Positions 1 through 7,903 of a stretch of DNA of 22,116 nucleotides are shown one piece after another. Numbering within the stretch: the stretch's first letter is position 1; each line of letters opens with the position of its first letter. The stretch is taken from NCBI GenBank assembly GCA_000316135.1, contig JH994025.1, forward strand, positions 26,655 to 48,770, given 5' to 3'. The position numbers and the translations under genes are program-made. The notes beneath the pieces were generated by a model, which saw only the letters and a list, made by a program, of their open reading frames with translations, ran no database searches and had not been told where the DNA came from. The stretch comes from Trachipleistophora hominis. Its lineage: Eukaryota; Microsporidia; Pleistophoridae.

Positions 1-159
1 ATCCAGCGGTAATATAAAAGAATAGGGCGTGTTTAACATTCTATCACGGGATATTATGAATTTGAAACATCATTATTTAACGTATATTTTTATAAAAACG
101 TCATATCACAGTTATATCATGTATGACATATTAAAATCTTCCAAGTTAATTTATGAAAT

Positions 160-177
160 GTTCAGAAACGTATATTT
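160..177. repeat. Left direct repeat (target-site duplication) of copy 4
   Basis: GTTCAGAAACGTATATTT matches 285-302 at 17 of 18 positions. It sits directly at the A-rich-tail end of the element. Confidence 0.75.
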
Positions 178-284
178 TTTTTTATTTGAAAGTTATTTTA
201 ATTAAATCTTCTTACCACCACACACTTTAAAAGACTCACTGGCGCGTTAGCGCCTACCATGGTCTTGTTGGCCTTTGGTTCACG
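178..284 (-). mobile_element. SINE-like element, copy 4, full length, minus orientation
   Basis: Read on the minus strand, this 107-bp body starts with GAACCAAAGG, holds a GC-rich hairpin (GGCGC/GCGCC, 241-254) and ends with AATTAAAATAACTTTC and an A-rich tail. The 5' part aligns with copy 5 (shared ACCAAAGG, CCA and GCGC blocks) and the 3' part with all other copies. It is bounded by an 18-bp direct repeat with one mismatch (160-177 and 285-302), read here as a target-site duplication. No coding capacity and no terminal inverted repeat are seen. Retroposition is inferred from the tail and the duplication. Confidence 0.72.
241..254. repeat. GC-rich hairpin inside copy 4
   Basis: GGCGC-GTTA-GCGCC is a perfect 5-bp stem with a 4-base loop, conspicuous in otherwise AT-rich DNA. 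The matching place in copy 5 carries the 12-bp palindrome TTAGCGCGCTAA (13886-13897), so a GC-rich structured core appears to be a family trait. Confidence 0.7.
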
Positions 285-302
285 GTTCAGAAGCGTATAT
301 TT
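285..302. repeat. Right direct repeat (target-site duplication) of copy 4
   Basis: GTTCAGAAGCGTATATTT is the partner of 160-177 and marks the 5' end of the minus-oriented element. Confidence 0.75.
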
Positions 303-887
303 CTTCAATTACATAAAGGGATATTATTCACATTCCTTCTTGTTTATTTATATTTAAACCTACATTAACGTTTTGTACAACGTATAATTTATCTCAGTGA
401 TTATCATGTGAATGGCTGTTAAGCTATCCTTCTGCATCAAATGCATATGTACCAGGTTGGATTTTCATTTTTATACTACTGCTGGTGAATATCAACACTA
501 GGATCATCGCATTTTATCTATCAATATTTGTAACAAACAAAATCTTTTCATCAGTGATCAGACAACTTCTTTTATTAATACGATCAGATATACCTAATCG
601 ATAAGAATAGGATTATCATGTAATACCATGTGTTAAATCGTGGAAATTATGGTGTATTATAAAACATTTATACACTAGAACACTAAAAATTGGACAAATC
701 CGGTGGACACAACGTAATTCGTTTGAATTTGAGAAGCATTGGGTCAAATCACTTATAACAGAATGAATGGTCGACCAAATATTTTAGTTAAGTAATAACA
801 AATTAATATTTACTTAGATAAATCAATCAAAATATTCATAATTTTGTTTATTTTTCTAGAACACACGTTTTGTTTCATATTTTGCCA

Positions 888-901
888 AAAAAGTATATAA
901 G
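888..901 (+). promoter_or_regulatory. TATA-like promoter motif
   Basis: AAAAAGTATATAAG lies with its TATATAA core 31 bases before the ATG at 925. The identical 14-mer recurs at 4556-4569, and a variant (AAAAGTATTTAAAG) lies at a similar distance before the gene at 21084. Promoter function is inferred from sequence and spacing. Confidence 0.45.
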
Positions 902-924
902 CAAATGAGAAAGGTAAACATAAA

Positions 925-1038
925 ATGTTGATTTACGCAATTACTCTATTCATAGCAACTATTGTATTCGTTAACTGTGTAATAAATTGTAATAATGGTC
1001 GGGATTGGGAACACGCTCCCAGAGAACCTTCTTTTTAA
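925..1038 (+). CDS. Possible small secreted peptide (37 aa)
   Basis: A 37-codon ORF encodes MLIYAITLFIATIVFVNC followed by a short polar tail ending in HAPREPSF. The first about 20 residues have the form of a signal peptide or anchor, and there are two cysteines near its end (C18, C22). A TATATAA motif lies 25-31 bases upstream and an AATAAA at 1124-1129 lies downstream, so it has the parts of a minimal gene. There is no CCC motif before the ATG. At this length chance cannot be excluded and no family is recognised. If real, it would be a very small secreted or membrane-anchored peptide. Confidence 0.33.
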   Translation: MLIYAITLFIATIVFVNCVINCNNGRDWEHAPREPSF

Positions 1039-1361
1039 GCGGGATATCGGTTGGGTCGTGCATTTTTTACTGGATTATAGACTGTTGTGACTGGCCAATG
1101 CATCGACCCTACAAGTAAAGTTCAATAAAGTTAGTTAGTAGAGATGAGTAGTTAGTAAGATAATTTTTTTCTTTACATTTTTAATTAACTTTCAAGTAGT
1201 TTTATCCAGTATACAGGAGATATGCACCATATTTATAACGTATTCTTGGTGTATCTATTAATATGACGATTGCAATGGCCCGTAGTTCCCTTAGAAAAGA
1301 GTTTTTAAGGAATGTGAGATATGAATTTAGTATTAGAAAAACGTAGGAATGAAAAAACACC

Positions 1362-1552
1362 AAAAGGAAGACTAGGATGCTAACTTAGACTAACTATGAT
1401 AACCTCAACACACGCTAAAAGGAACACTAGGATGATAACTTTAACACACGCTAAAGGGATACTAGGATGCTAACTTAGACTAACTATGATAACCTCAACA
1501 CACGCTAAAAGGGATACTAGGATGATAATTCAGAGTAACTATGATAACTTTA
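1362..1552 (+). repeat. Higher-order tandem repeat, 90-bp period (55 + 35)
   Basis: ACTAGGATG occurs at 1371, 1426, 1461 and 1516, giving alternating spacings of 55, 35 and 55 bases. The long unit contains CTAACTTAGACTAACTATG and ATAACCTCAACACACGCTAA. The short unit lacks the middle part and reads GATAACTTTAACACACGCTAA. The pair was therefore probably duplicated as a 90-bp block. The final unit is diverged (CAGAGTAACTATGATAACTT). Units are too few and too uneven for a CRISPR array. Confidence 0.85.
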
Positions 1553-1738
1553 ATGCAGATGCACCCAAGACGAATATACCACGGCTTTCAACCTGCTTAA
1601 TATTGGATTTCTTCTCTAGGTTAGTAATTTATTGTACTCTCCTTACATAAACAAATTTATACGTTCTATCGATTAAATAGCAGACGGACTATCGGACCTT
1701 ATAGTATTTTATGTAGATATGAATTGATAAAGAACATT

Positions 1739-1751
1739 AACTATGGCATCC
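1739..1751. repeat. Left target-site duplication of copy 1
   Basis: AACTATGGCATCC is identical to 1800-1812. Confidence 0.8.
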
Positions 1752-1799
1752 TTTAGATTATATGTTGTGTGATGATAATTAAACTGACTTTTACTAAAA
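1752..1799 (+). mobile_element. SINE-like element, copy 1, 5'-truncated
   Basis: This 48-bp body reads TTAGATTATATGTTGTG, then TGATAATTAAACTGACTTTT and an A-rich end. It matches the last part of copy 2 (5888-5935) at roughly 90% by eye. A perfect 13-bp direct repeat, AACTATGGCATCC, flanks it at 1739-1751 and 1800-1812. The shortness is explained by 5' truncation, which is typical of target-primed retroposition. Confidence 0.78.
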
Positions 1800-1812
1800 A
1801 ACTATGGCATCC
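1800..1812. repeat. Right target-site duplication of copy 1
   Basis: AACTATGGCATCC follows directly after the A-rich tail and is identical to 1739-1751. Confidence 0.8.
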
Positions 1813-2596
1813 ACTTATATTCAAATGACATTAAACCGAGTGTTACTCTCTTAAAACTTTAACAGTAATTCCTTTCTAACGATGCCATTAAGTCGTAATA
1901 CTTTATTGTTAGACTAAGAACGATCGCATGTGCTATTATCAACGAATTATAAGTATACCATGATGAAACTTTTTCTAATGTTTTATGATTGATCGATATA
2001 TACAGCGTTTGTTTCATATATGATACCGTTAAAACTTAAAATTTAATTCGTTGCACTAATATGTAGTAAAATAATGTAAATAATTGGTATAAAATCTAAT
2101 ATTAAACATTGTTAATTTTTAGTAGAATAATCTGAGCTGCGCCTTATAAATTATTTTACTCGTCTAAAATATCAATGGTGGACGTTATCTAGCCGAATGT
2201 ATTTTTACTTAATGTTCGATGCATGTAATTTCACAGTATTTACCACAGCCTAGTAATGACAACTTGCCGAGGAGAATAGAAAATATGTAACGAAATATGA
2301 ATGACGCGATGAATAAATGTGTTTAATGAATAAATTGCCACATAAGAATAATCTATACACAGTTTATAATTTTAAATAAATTTTTTGTTTGAGAAAACAA
2401 TTATTTGAACCTATTGAAATTTAATACATCTTCAGATATTTATACATCAGATAAGCCGGTAATTTTGAAAAAAATTTTTAACAATTAAAAAGTAAAAGTT
2501 GCTCTTTACAACTATAACAGAAAAAATGCATTCTTTTTAATCAATATAAGACCTTTCACAATCCATCCGTGACATTTAAACTATCACGTCCACAAA

Positions 2597-2604
2597 TTTA
2601 TTTA
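2597..2604 (-). terminator. Stop codon fused to polyadenylation signal
   Basis: On the minus strand the transporter ends TAAATAAA, so the AATAAA hexamer (2602-2597) begins inside the stop codon. This implies a very short 3' UTR. Confidence 0.55.
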
Positions 2605-3849
2605 GTTTTGGTGCTTGAGCAGCTTAAAAAGTGATAGTGCAAAAACACAGCTCCCGAATACAAATCCTATGCAACCAAATATTATTAACCATCTCTTTCT
2701 CTCCAATCCCATGTTATAATAGAATAACAACGGGAATATTAGGCATATCATAGTGGATGCAGTTGCTCCTACAAAGGCGTACATCTCACCCAGATTAAGA
2801 CCCGTAATGGTCAATACATACGTACTGGCGAGCAATAATGTAGTGATTACCGCATGGACTAGGTTATTGTTTCTCTTTTTCGTATTGAATCCTAACAAAT
2901 TGTACATGTATACGCGTGCAGGATTTATCTGAAGAGGATATGAAAATCCCATTACGCAAACGTACAAAAAGTGCAAGAATAGTGTGATGTGGTCATTTGG
3001 ATAGCTCTTTAGAACGTTATCGTGCATGTTCGTGGCATATAATGCGTAATTTGTAAAACCAAACACCATGTAAATGACCAGGCTTGTGGCTGTGGTGGCA
3101 TACACAATTTTTTTCATTCGATCTGGCGAGTTATCAACAACTTCGTTCTGAACCGATATCAAGTTTTGATGGCATGTAAACGCGAACACAAAGGTTCCCA
3201 AGCCTTTTAACCATTCAATAGTTATCGGTTCGTATAAGGTCACGTGTTCTAGAGAGCCATGTTTGATGAAATTGTACATCGAGAAAAACAGAATGAAGGA
3301 AATAGCTATCAGGCCAATTGATGATGTATATTTTAGATTCTTGAGCTGTCTAAAATACGTAATTGGCGAGATAAAGCATAGAAATATTAGTAGAGCCACT
3401 TTTGGCCTTGCGAGCACAGACTCACCAAACACCGTTTGAATCAAATTCGGAATCAGTTCCCGAATAATAATGAGATACGAGGTAGACACGCCAAAGCACT
3501 TAAAAAATACGAAAAAATCAACCAGGAACCGTGTTCGTGGCACACTTTCTCTTGCCAATGATGTTATATTCGTCGAGCGGTCATTCAAAAACGCGTTGCA
3601 GTATAGGAAAATGATCTGTCCCACCATGGACAGAGTAGCCGATAAGCACATTAGAAAGAACGTGCTGATAGCACCATACGACTTAAAAAGCATGGGTATG
3701 TAGAGTATACCACTTCCTATGATTGTCTTTAGAATATTTACGTAGCCAGAGAGGTATTCCTTCATGAGAAATGGTATTCGTGTTGTGAAACAATGCTTAT
3801 AAATAATAATACCAATCTGTTTCAGAATGAATCTAATGAATGTAAACAT
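2602..3849 (-). CDS. Vacuolar-type amino-acid transporter (AAAP/SLC38 family, Avt5/6/7-like)
   Basis: The 415-residue product is an integral membrane protein with about eleven hydrophobic segments (roughly 32-56, 61-85, 107-130, 149-163, 174-194, 212-236, 248-270, 288-308, 330-350, 353-377, 386-408). The first segment carries the family signature KTIIGSGILYIPMLFKSYG. The sixth has FVFAFTCHQNLISVQNE, close to the CHQN...NE signature of fungal Avt5/6/7 and animal SLC38 carriers. Family members move neutral or acidic amino acids across vacuolar or plasma membranes, coupled to protons or sodium. The substrate cannot be read from sequence. The frame stays open upstream to 3885 only through a TTG. 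The first ATG is at 3849, and the ATG at 3765 (before KEYLSGY) is an alternative that would remove an unconserved N-terminus of 28 residues. The stop overlaps an AATAAA signal. Confidence 0.9.
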   Translation of the reverse strand: MFTFIRFILKQIGIIIYKHCFTTRIPFLMKEYLSGYVNILKTIIGSGILYIPMLFKSYGAISTFFLMCLSATLSMVGQIIFLYCNAFLNDRSTNITSLARESVPRTRFLVDFFVFFKCFGVSTSYLIIIRELIPNLIQTVFGESVLARPKVALLIFLCFISPITYFRQLKNLKYTSSIGLIAISFILFFSMYNFIKHGSLEHVTLYEPITIEWLKGLGTFVFAFTCHQNLISVQNEVVDNSPDRMKKIVYATTATSLVIYMVFGFTNYALYATNMHDNVLKSYPNDHITLFLHFLYVCVMGFSYPLQINPARVYMYNLLGFNTKKRNNNLVHAVITTLLLASTYVLTITGLNLGEMYAFVGATASTMICLIFPLLFYYNMGLERKRWLIIFGCIGFVFGSCVFALSLFKLLKHQN

Positions 3850-4122
3850 GAGTTTGTTGATAGAATGTTGTGATACATGCACCAATAGGCATATTTATCT
3901 AATAAGTACCTTTTCGTTCAACGTGTTATTTGATAGTGGTTGGTTTATAAAGGCAGAGCTTGTTGTTTGGCAGAATTAATTAAAATACGATTTGTTGTGT
4001 TGAATTTGTATCTACATTTTGAAACATCGCACATATTGATGAAAGATAAAAGTGTTTACAGAATATTGAAATATAATCGTGCGTTAAGCGTTTTCATTCC
4101 GGCTCAACACAACTAGAATGCT

Positions 4123-4338
4123 ATGAAAATTAAATCCATGAGAATAAAGTGTAGGAAATTCATGATTGGTGAATATACCATAGAAAAAACAAATACTTAC
4201 CATATTGTGGTTATTTTCAAGGAAAACATTTTTATATATGTTTCAATTTATCCTGATGATATGTACAAGGCTACAGGGAACCTTCGAGGTCACAACGGCA
4301 AACTTGTTAGGTCAAGAGGAACCGTGTATATTAAATAA
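4123..4338 (+). CDS. Small basic beta-rich protein, possibly a degenerate Sm-like (SmF-type) protein
   Basis: This 71-residue ORF is rich in lysine, arginine and beta-branched residues. Its end, LRGHNGKLVRSRGTVYIK, resembles the Sm2 motif of SmF (pattern LxGHxG..hhxR...hxYIR). The preceding IFIYVSIYPDDMYK could stand for the Sm1 strand ending in D..MN. The canonical glycine and asparagine of Sm1 are missing and the spacer between the motifs is short, so this is either a divergent Sm protein or chance. SmF is a ring subunit of spliceosomal snRNPs. No CCC motif precedes the ATG. The stop is contained in AATAAA (4334-4339), which favours a real transcript. A strand switch separates it from both neighbours. 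Confidence 0.45.
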   Translation: MKIKSMRIKCRKFMIGEYTIEKTNTYHIVVIFKENIFIYVSIYPDDMYKATGNLRGHNGKLVRSRGTVYIK

Positions 4339-4339
4339 A
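4334..4339 (+). terminator. Stop codon inside AATAAA
   Basis: AATAAA contains the TAA stop (4336-4338) of the 71-residue ORF. It is one of four such overlaps in the window. Confidence 0.5.
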
Positions 4340-4555
4340 CTTACTTTTCCGTAGAAAATATGTTTCAGTTCCGCATCTAGAATTGTTTATTTTGATCTTT
4401 ATTTCTCTGAAGTAACAAAATAATAATAGATTGCATGTTACTATGAATTTATTCGTTTATTTATTCATTCATATCATACTAAATTTGAGATAAAGCACAG
4501 CTCAGGTATATTTTTGGGCCTAGCCACATTAATAAACGTATTTTATTGCTATTGT

Positions 4556-4569
4556 AAAAAGTATATAAG
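4556..4569 (+). promoter_or_regulatory. TATA-like motif, identical to 888-901
   Basis: AAAAAGTATATAAG is repeated exactly. No substantial ORF follows (the nearest ATG gives 9 codons), but the hairpin at 4577-4616 does. It could drive a short non-coding RNA or be a coincidence in AT-rich DNA. Confidence 0.3.
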
Positions 4570-4576
4570 AAATATG

Positions 4577-4616
4577 AACAGGTTGTTTACAATAATGTAC
4601 TAATAAAAAACCTGTT
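4577..4616 (+). ncRNA. Possible structured RNA or hairpin downstream of a TATA motif
   Basis: AACAGGTT (4577-4584) is the exact reverse complement of AACCTGTT (4609-4616), with a 24-base loop. It starts 7 bases after the TATATAAG motif. No known RNA family is recognised, so this is a low-confidence candidate based only on the pairing and the upstream motif. Confidence 0.2.
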
Positions 4617-5209
4617 AAGGTACTAAAAATAATTTTATAGTTGCAAAATATATTCTTACTATAAATCAGCACTGGCTACTCAATTATATGCAAAAATATT
4701 CTGAGGATCAGAGCAAATCATAGAGTTGTAAAGTGTGACTCAATCGACTGCGTAACATATGTTTTAACAGATATTCTTCCGATCTATAATGAATATTATT
4801 AATGAAACACTTTTATAGATATGATACCTCATATGTTGTTTATACGATGAGATTCCTCGTAATATATCGTTGTTAGCTGTTAATGGTGTATATTCTGCTT
4901 TAACCGTAATATATTTTTTGCCTCGTATTTTAATGACATTTTACCATAGATACACTTTTTATATTCCTCTGTCGAACGTAGTTATTAAAACATCACCCCT
5001 TCATATCAACAATAGATAAATCTCTTTCCAATAAATGTAGTAATTAACCCATAATTAATTATTTTGTTAAAAAAATCCTTTCACACTAATACTTAGTAAA
5101 TCACTTTCCAAAAACAATTTTATTCTTTCATACGTTCAAAAACTGCAATAATTAGTAACAGAAAAACTAAATTTTTAATCAACATGCAATTATGCCATAG
5201 CTGGTTGAA

Positions 5210-5758
5210 TCATTCGTATTTAAGATTTTCTGCATGCACTGGTTTCTTTACAGGTACCATATATCGTTTATCCCCGTCTCGTTCGAGCGATATCCTCATA
5301 TCGTACGCATCCTCCTCAGGACTGGTATAATACCCTAAAACTCGTCGATACTTTATATAACCGTTCTTTTCGTAGAATGCGATTGCTTTAAAATTGCTGC
5401 ACCGCACAAAGAGATCAACAAAATACGCGTTTCTTTCATTTCCCAGCGCCTCAAGAATGCGCATCAAAGACGTAGCCAGCCCACATTTTCGATGTGTTGG
5501 TGCAATGCTTAGAGATGATACGTGCATGGATAGCACGCCCCTTCTTTCTTGTTTACCAATGATGTAGCCTACAATCTTGGAGGTATATAAAAAACAAGTT
5601 GAAGAAAGATCTTCTGTCTTTACAATGTACATGTTGTCCGAAAAGTTAAGATGATAGTATAGGTAGTAGCTCAAAGAATAGTTATCGGTTGTAGAATCCA
5701 AATTGACGAGGTCGAGTGAAAAGATATCCTCGGGCAGAAATGGTACAGTCTTATACAT
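5210..5758 (-). CDS. NAA20: NatB catalytic subunit, N-alpha-acetyltransferase Naa20/Nat3
   Basis: The product is 182 residues, close to the about 178-195 usual for Naa20. It transfers acetyl from acetyl-CoA to the initiator methionine of nascent chains starting Met-Asp, Met-Glu, Met-Asn or Met-Gln, acting at the ribosome with the auxiliary subunit Naa25. Diagnostic features in order are the N-terminal NLDSTTDNYSLSYYLYY (19-35), VGYIIGK (63-69), the acetyl-CoA loop R90-KCGLA, the strand VDLFVRCSN (114-122), FYEKNGY, then GYYTSPEEDAYDMR (142-155) and the C-terminal VPVKKPVHAE typical of Naa20 rather than Naa10 or Naa50. The ATG at 5758 is preceded by CCC at -3 to -5. It ends with TGA. Confidence 0.96.
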   Translation of the reverse strand: MYKTVPFLPEDIFSLDLVNLDSTTDNYSLSYYLYYHLNFSDNMYIVKTEDLSSTCFLYTSKIVGYIIGKQERRGVLSMHVSSLSIAPTHRKCGLATSLMRILEALGNERNAYFVDLFVRCSNFKAIAFYEKNGYIKYRRVLGYYTSPEEDAYDMRISLERDGDKRYMVPVKKPVHAENLKYE

Positions 5759-5760
5759 GA

Positions 5761-5763
5761 GGG
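5761..5763 (-). promoter_or_regulatory. CCC motif before the NAA20 start
   Basis: On the minus strand CAACCCTC runs into the ATG, placing CCC at -3 to -5. The same placement occurs at 14434 and 19461. Microsporidian genes are known to carry such CCC motifs just before the start codon. Confidence 0.55.
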
Positions 5764-5817
5764 TTGATAATTCAAAATTTGCTGAGAATTAAAACCATTT
5801 AATTCAGGAATAAAAAT

Positions 5818-5827
5818 ATAGATTGGT
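5818..5827. repeat. Left target-site duplication of copy 2
   Basis: ATAGATTGGT is identical to 5938-5947. The next bases CTATGA and ATACGA keep four of six matches. Confidence 0.75.
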
Positions 5828-5937
5828 CTATGAATTGAAAGCTGGTGGTCATGGTCAATCCCAGCGGTTCAAAAACGTGGGTTTGATTAGATGATATGTT
5901 GTGAGGTGATAATTAAACTGACTTTTTAAAAAAAAGG
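5828..5937 (+). mobile_element. SINE-like element, copy 2, full length
   Basis: The 110-bp body starts CTATGAATTGAAAGCTGG and contains GGTCATGGTC. Next come CCCAGCGGTTCAAAAACGTGGG-type pairing (CCCAgCG with CGTGGG) and ATATGTTGTGAGG. It ends with TGATAATTAAACTGACTTTT and an A-rich tail. A perfect 10-bp direct repeat ATAGATTGGT (5818-5827, 5938-5947) flanks it and extends to 16 bp with two mismatches. GGTTCAAAAAC at 5866 weakly resembles a pol III B box, but a matching A box is not clear. It is about the same length as copies 4 and 5. Confidence 0.78.
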
Positions 5938-5947
5938 ATAGATTGGT
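5938..5947. repeat. Right target-site duplication of copy 2
   Basis: ATAGATTGGT lies two bases after the A-rich tail. Confidence 0.75.
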
Positions 5948-7583
5948 ATACGATACGAGTGAAAAAATGAGCTTATATTAAAATTTGCAGTAAAAAAAAC
6001 TTGGAGAATTAGTTAAATTATATGTCAATTATTACGCGTATTTTTAAACGTATGAAGAGGAAAACGATTCTTTGACTATTAGTTGCTTAAAAACAGGGAG
6101 TAGGCCAACATTTTAAAGAATAGAACCAAGGAAAAAAATTTATTTTTAAGCATCGGATCGAGTTTGGAATCTGTTTTATAGAAGCTTAATCCTATACTTT
6201 ATTATAATAACTTTAAACGTAGTACAATACAACATCCTACTTTATTCCATACTCTATTGCACTATAATATCATATATCAATAAATCTTCTCTTTTTTATT
6301 CAGATACATTGAAAAATATGCCATGTTACATTAGTAGCATCAGTAAATTGCGTATGAAATGTTCATAAAATACCATCCATAAATTTTAATAGAATACCCT
6401 GCTAATATTTAAATATTTGGAGTAACGCCGTCATTGAAGGTTTTTAAACGATTAGATTGTTGGCAATTACGATGCCTTTGTTTTAGAAACCATAAAGAGT
6501 TTACGGTAGTACAATTAACTATACACATAAGAGTTGTTTGTGTTATTTCATATGTTTTTGTTTTATAATGAAGTTGTTGGCTATTATTTAATCGTTTCCT
6601 TATGATTCTTAAAAGCTAATTGATAATTTTTAATCAATGGATAGAATCGTTACAATTTGTATAAATAAACATACATATATTATGGTAAGAACGTATATTT
6701 AACACGTAAGAGAAAAAGTATAAAGTTTAGATATGTGTGTATACGTATGATAGGTAATGTAAATAACTTAATATGTTTGAAAACTGTGACAAGTTCGATA
6801 GTAAAGGAATATGAATTGTATTTCCTATTTACAAATGTTTCTAACTGAAAACAAGCTTTTCGAAAGAGAATAAAATGATATTATATTATAGTAGAACGAA
6901 ATCTCGCTTAAATGACCCTATTTCAGAAAATATTATAGTTAGTTTTATATGATACTGCATTGTGCACAAGAAAGTATTGGAACTTTGTCCTAGATTGTAA
7001 GATGAAAACAGCTAGTTATGTCATGTTTCAAACAAATATCAAAAATATAGTAACTTATTCGTGAATATAGTTGATATAGTAACAAATAATAAACCATAGC
7101 AGAAAGAGAGGCTTTTTTATAATAGAAGTTATTTTTTCATATTATTTTATACCAAGTTTAAATAACAGAGAATAAACACTTTTTTAGTTTCTATGTAAGT
7201 AATTACATGTTATTTAGTTATATGTTAATGGTAAGATGATTGTATCTGTTGAAAAGCGATTCTTCTATACAAAAGACAATAAATTTCTTTTTACAAGTAT
7301 TACATACCGTGTTATTTTAACTTTTTATAATAAAAACTGAAAGGAATGTATCTAATAGTTATTAAACAAGATCTTCTCTGACCAACACAAATTTCTAACA
7401 TAATTAATTTATAATTTTGTACAAAAATGAATGATTTAACAATTTATATCAAGCATATTTTTCACTAACAAACATATTTATAAGTACTTGTAGCTTTTTA
7501 ACGATTAAATATATATTTTACTGAATTTTACGGTCTTGAGAAATCTGCAAAATAAGAGTAACCAATACGCTACTTCCTACGTA

Positions 7584-7591
7584 TTTATTTA
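7584..7591 (-). terminator. Stop codon fused to polyadenylation signal
   Basis: On the minus strand the 104-residue gene ends TAAATAAA, so AATAAA starts on the last base of the stop codon. Confidence 0.5.
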
Positions 7592-7903
7592 GAAAAATAT
7601 AAGTGGACTGAAAGGCTCAGTCACTCTTGAATATGCTTCCAATAAACTCTCATTCAATTCGTTTGCAGTAAAAGATCTATTTCTACAACATTTTTTCGAA
7701 CATATCTTTCGTTTTCCCGAGAAGTACAAGTATAAACCAATTAATATCACGAAGCTGAGAACAATTAATATTATAGTAATATCAATCCAACTATGGCTGG
7801 ATGTGTTAATAGTCTGAACTGGTATCTCATTTATGTTTGAAGGCTGTACATAACTCTGCTCTTCCTGCTGTTCAACTGTTACTATAGTTTCTACTCTTGT
7901 CAT
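7589..7903 (-). CDS. Small single-pass membrane protein (104 aa), unknown
   Basis: No family is recognised. A polar, glutamine- and threonine-rich N-terminus (1-40) is followed by one hydrophobic helix (about 41-61, DITIILIVLSFVILIGLYLY). Next is a basic, cysteine-rich stretch GKRKICSKKCCRNR (63-76) and a short tail ending in FSPLIFF. There is no cleavable signal peptide. The positive-inside rule puts the C-terminal tail in the cytosol. The juxtamembrane cysteines C68, C72 and C73 are plausible palmitoylation sites. Layout and strand match the next upstream gene (9346-9930), which also has its single helix at about 42-62 after an SWI motif, so the two may be distant tandem relatives. The stop overlaps AATAAA. 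Confidence 0.7.
   Translation of the reverse strand: MTRVETIVTVEQQEEQSYVQPSNINEIPVQTINTSSHSWIDITIILIVLSFVILIGLYLYFSGKRKICSKKCCRNRSFTANELNESLLEAYSRVTEPFSPLIFF

Larger units (their letters stand above)
1..924. other. AT-rich intergenic region with one retroposon-like copy
   Basis: No convincing gene is visible in this stretch. It contains one minus-oriented copy of the dispersed short element at 178-284 with its flanking direct repeats. It ends in the TATA-like motif that precedes a possible small peptide gene at 925. Confidence 0.6.
1039..2601. other. Intergenic region with tandem repeats and a short retroposon copy
   Basis: This stretch is non-coding as far as can be seen. It holds AATAAA at 1124-1129, the tandem repeat block at 1362-1552 and the truncated SINE-like copy at 1752-1799. 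The remainder is AT-rich sequence without recognisable signals. Confidence 0.6.
4339..5209. other. Intergenic region with a promoter-like motif and hairpin
   Basis: No ORF of note is visible. The stretch contains the 14-mer AAAAAGTATATAAG at 4556-4569, followed after 7 bases by an 8-bp inverted repeat. The rest is AT-rich. Confidence 0.55.
5759..7588. other. 1.8-kb AT-rich intergenic region with a full-length SINE-like copy
   Basis: Apart from the CCC motif at the NAA20 start and the retroposon-like copy at 5828-5937, nothing recognisable is seen. No ORF of useful length and no strong structure occur from about 5950 to 7588. Confidence 0.6.

Noticed and set aside
239..295. Degraded tRNA in copy 4 (TGGCGCGTTAGCG ... 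GGTTCACGGTTC on the plus strand)
   Set aside because: The A- and B-box-like strings are imperfect and lie on the strand opposite the A-rich tail, so they cannot drive the element in the usual SINE orientation. No cloverleaf forms.
725..760. CCC motif directly before an ATG on the minus strand (CCCAATG near 745)
   Set aside because: The reading frame that follows stops after 18 codons, so the motif match is probably chance.
1362..1552. CRISPR array
   Set aside because: The repeat spacing alternates 55/35 because of an internal deletion, the spacers are themselves repeated, and the host is eukaryotic.
3470..3703. Plus-strand 77-residue ORF
   Set aside because: It lies entirely antisense within the transporter gene and has no protein-like features.
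3850..3885. N-terminal extension of the transporter to 3885
   Set aside because: The extension begins with TTG, not ATG. The first ATG is at 3849, and the added residues are not part of any family motif.
5828..5937. MITE or DNA transposon
   Set aside because: No terminal inverted repeats are present. Copies end in an A-rich tail, are truncated at one end only, and have duplications of variable length, which fits retroposition better.
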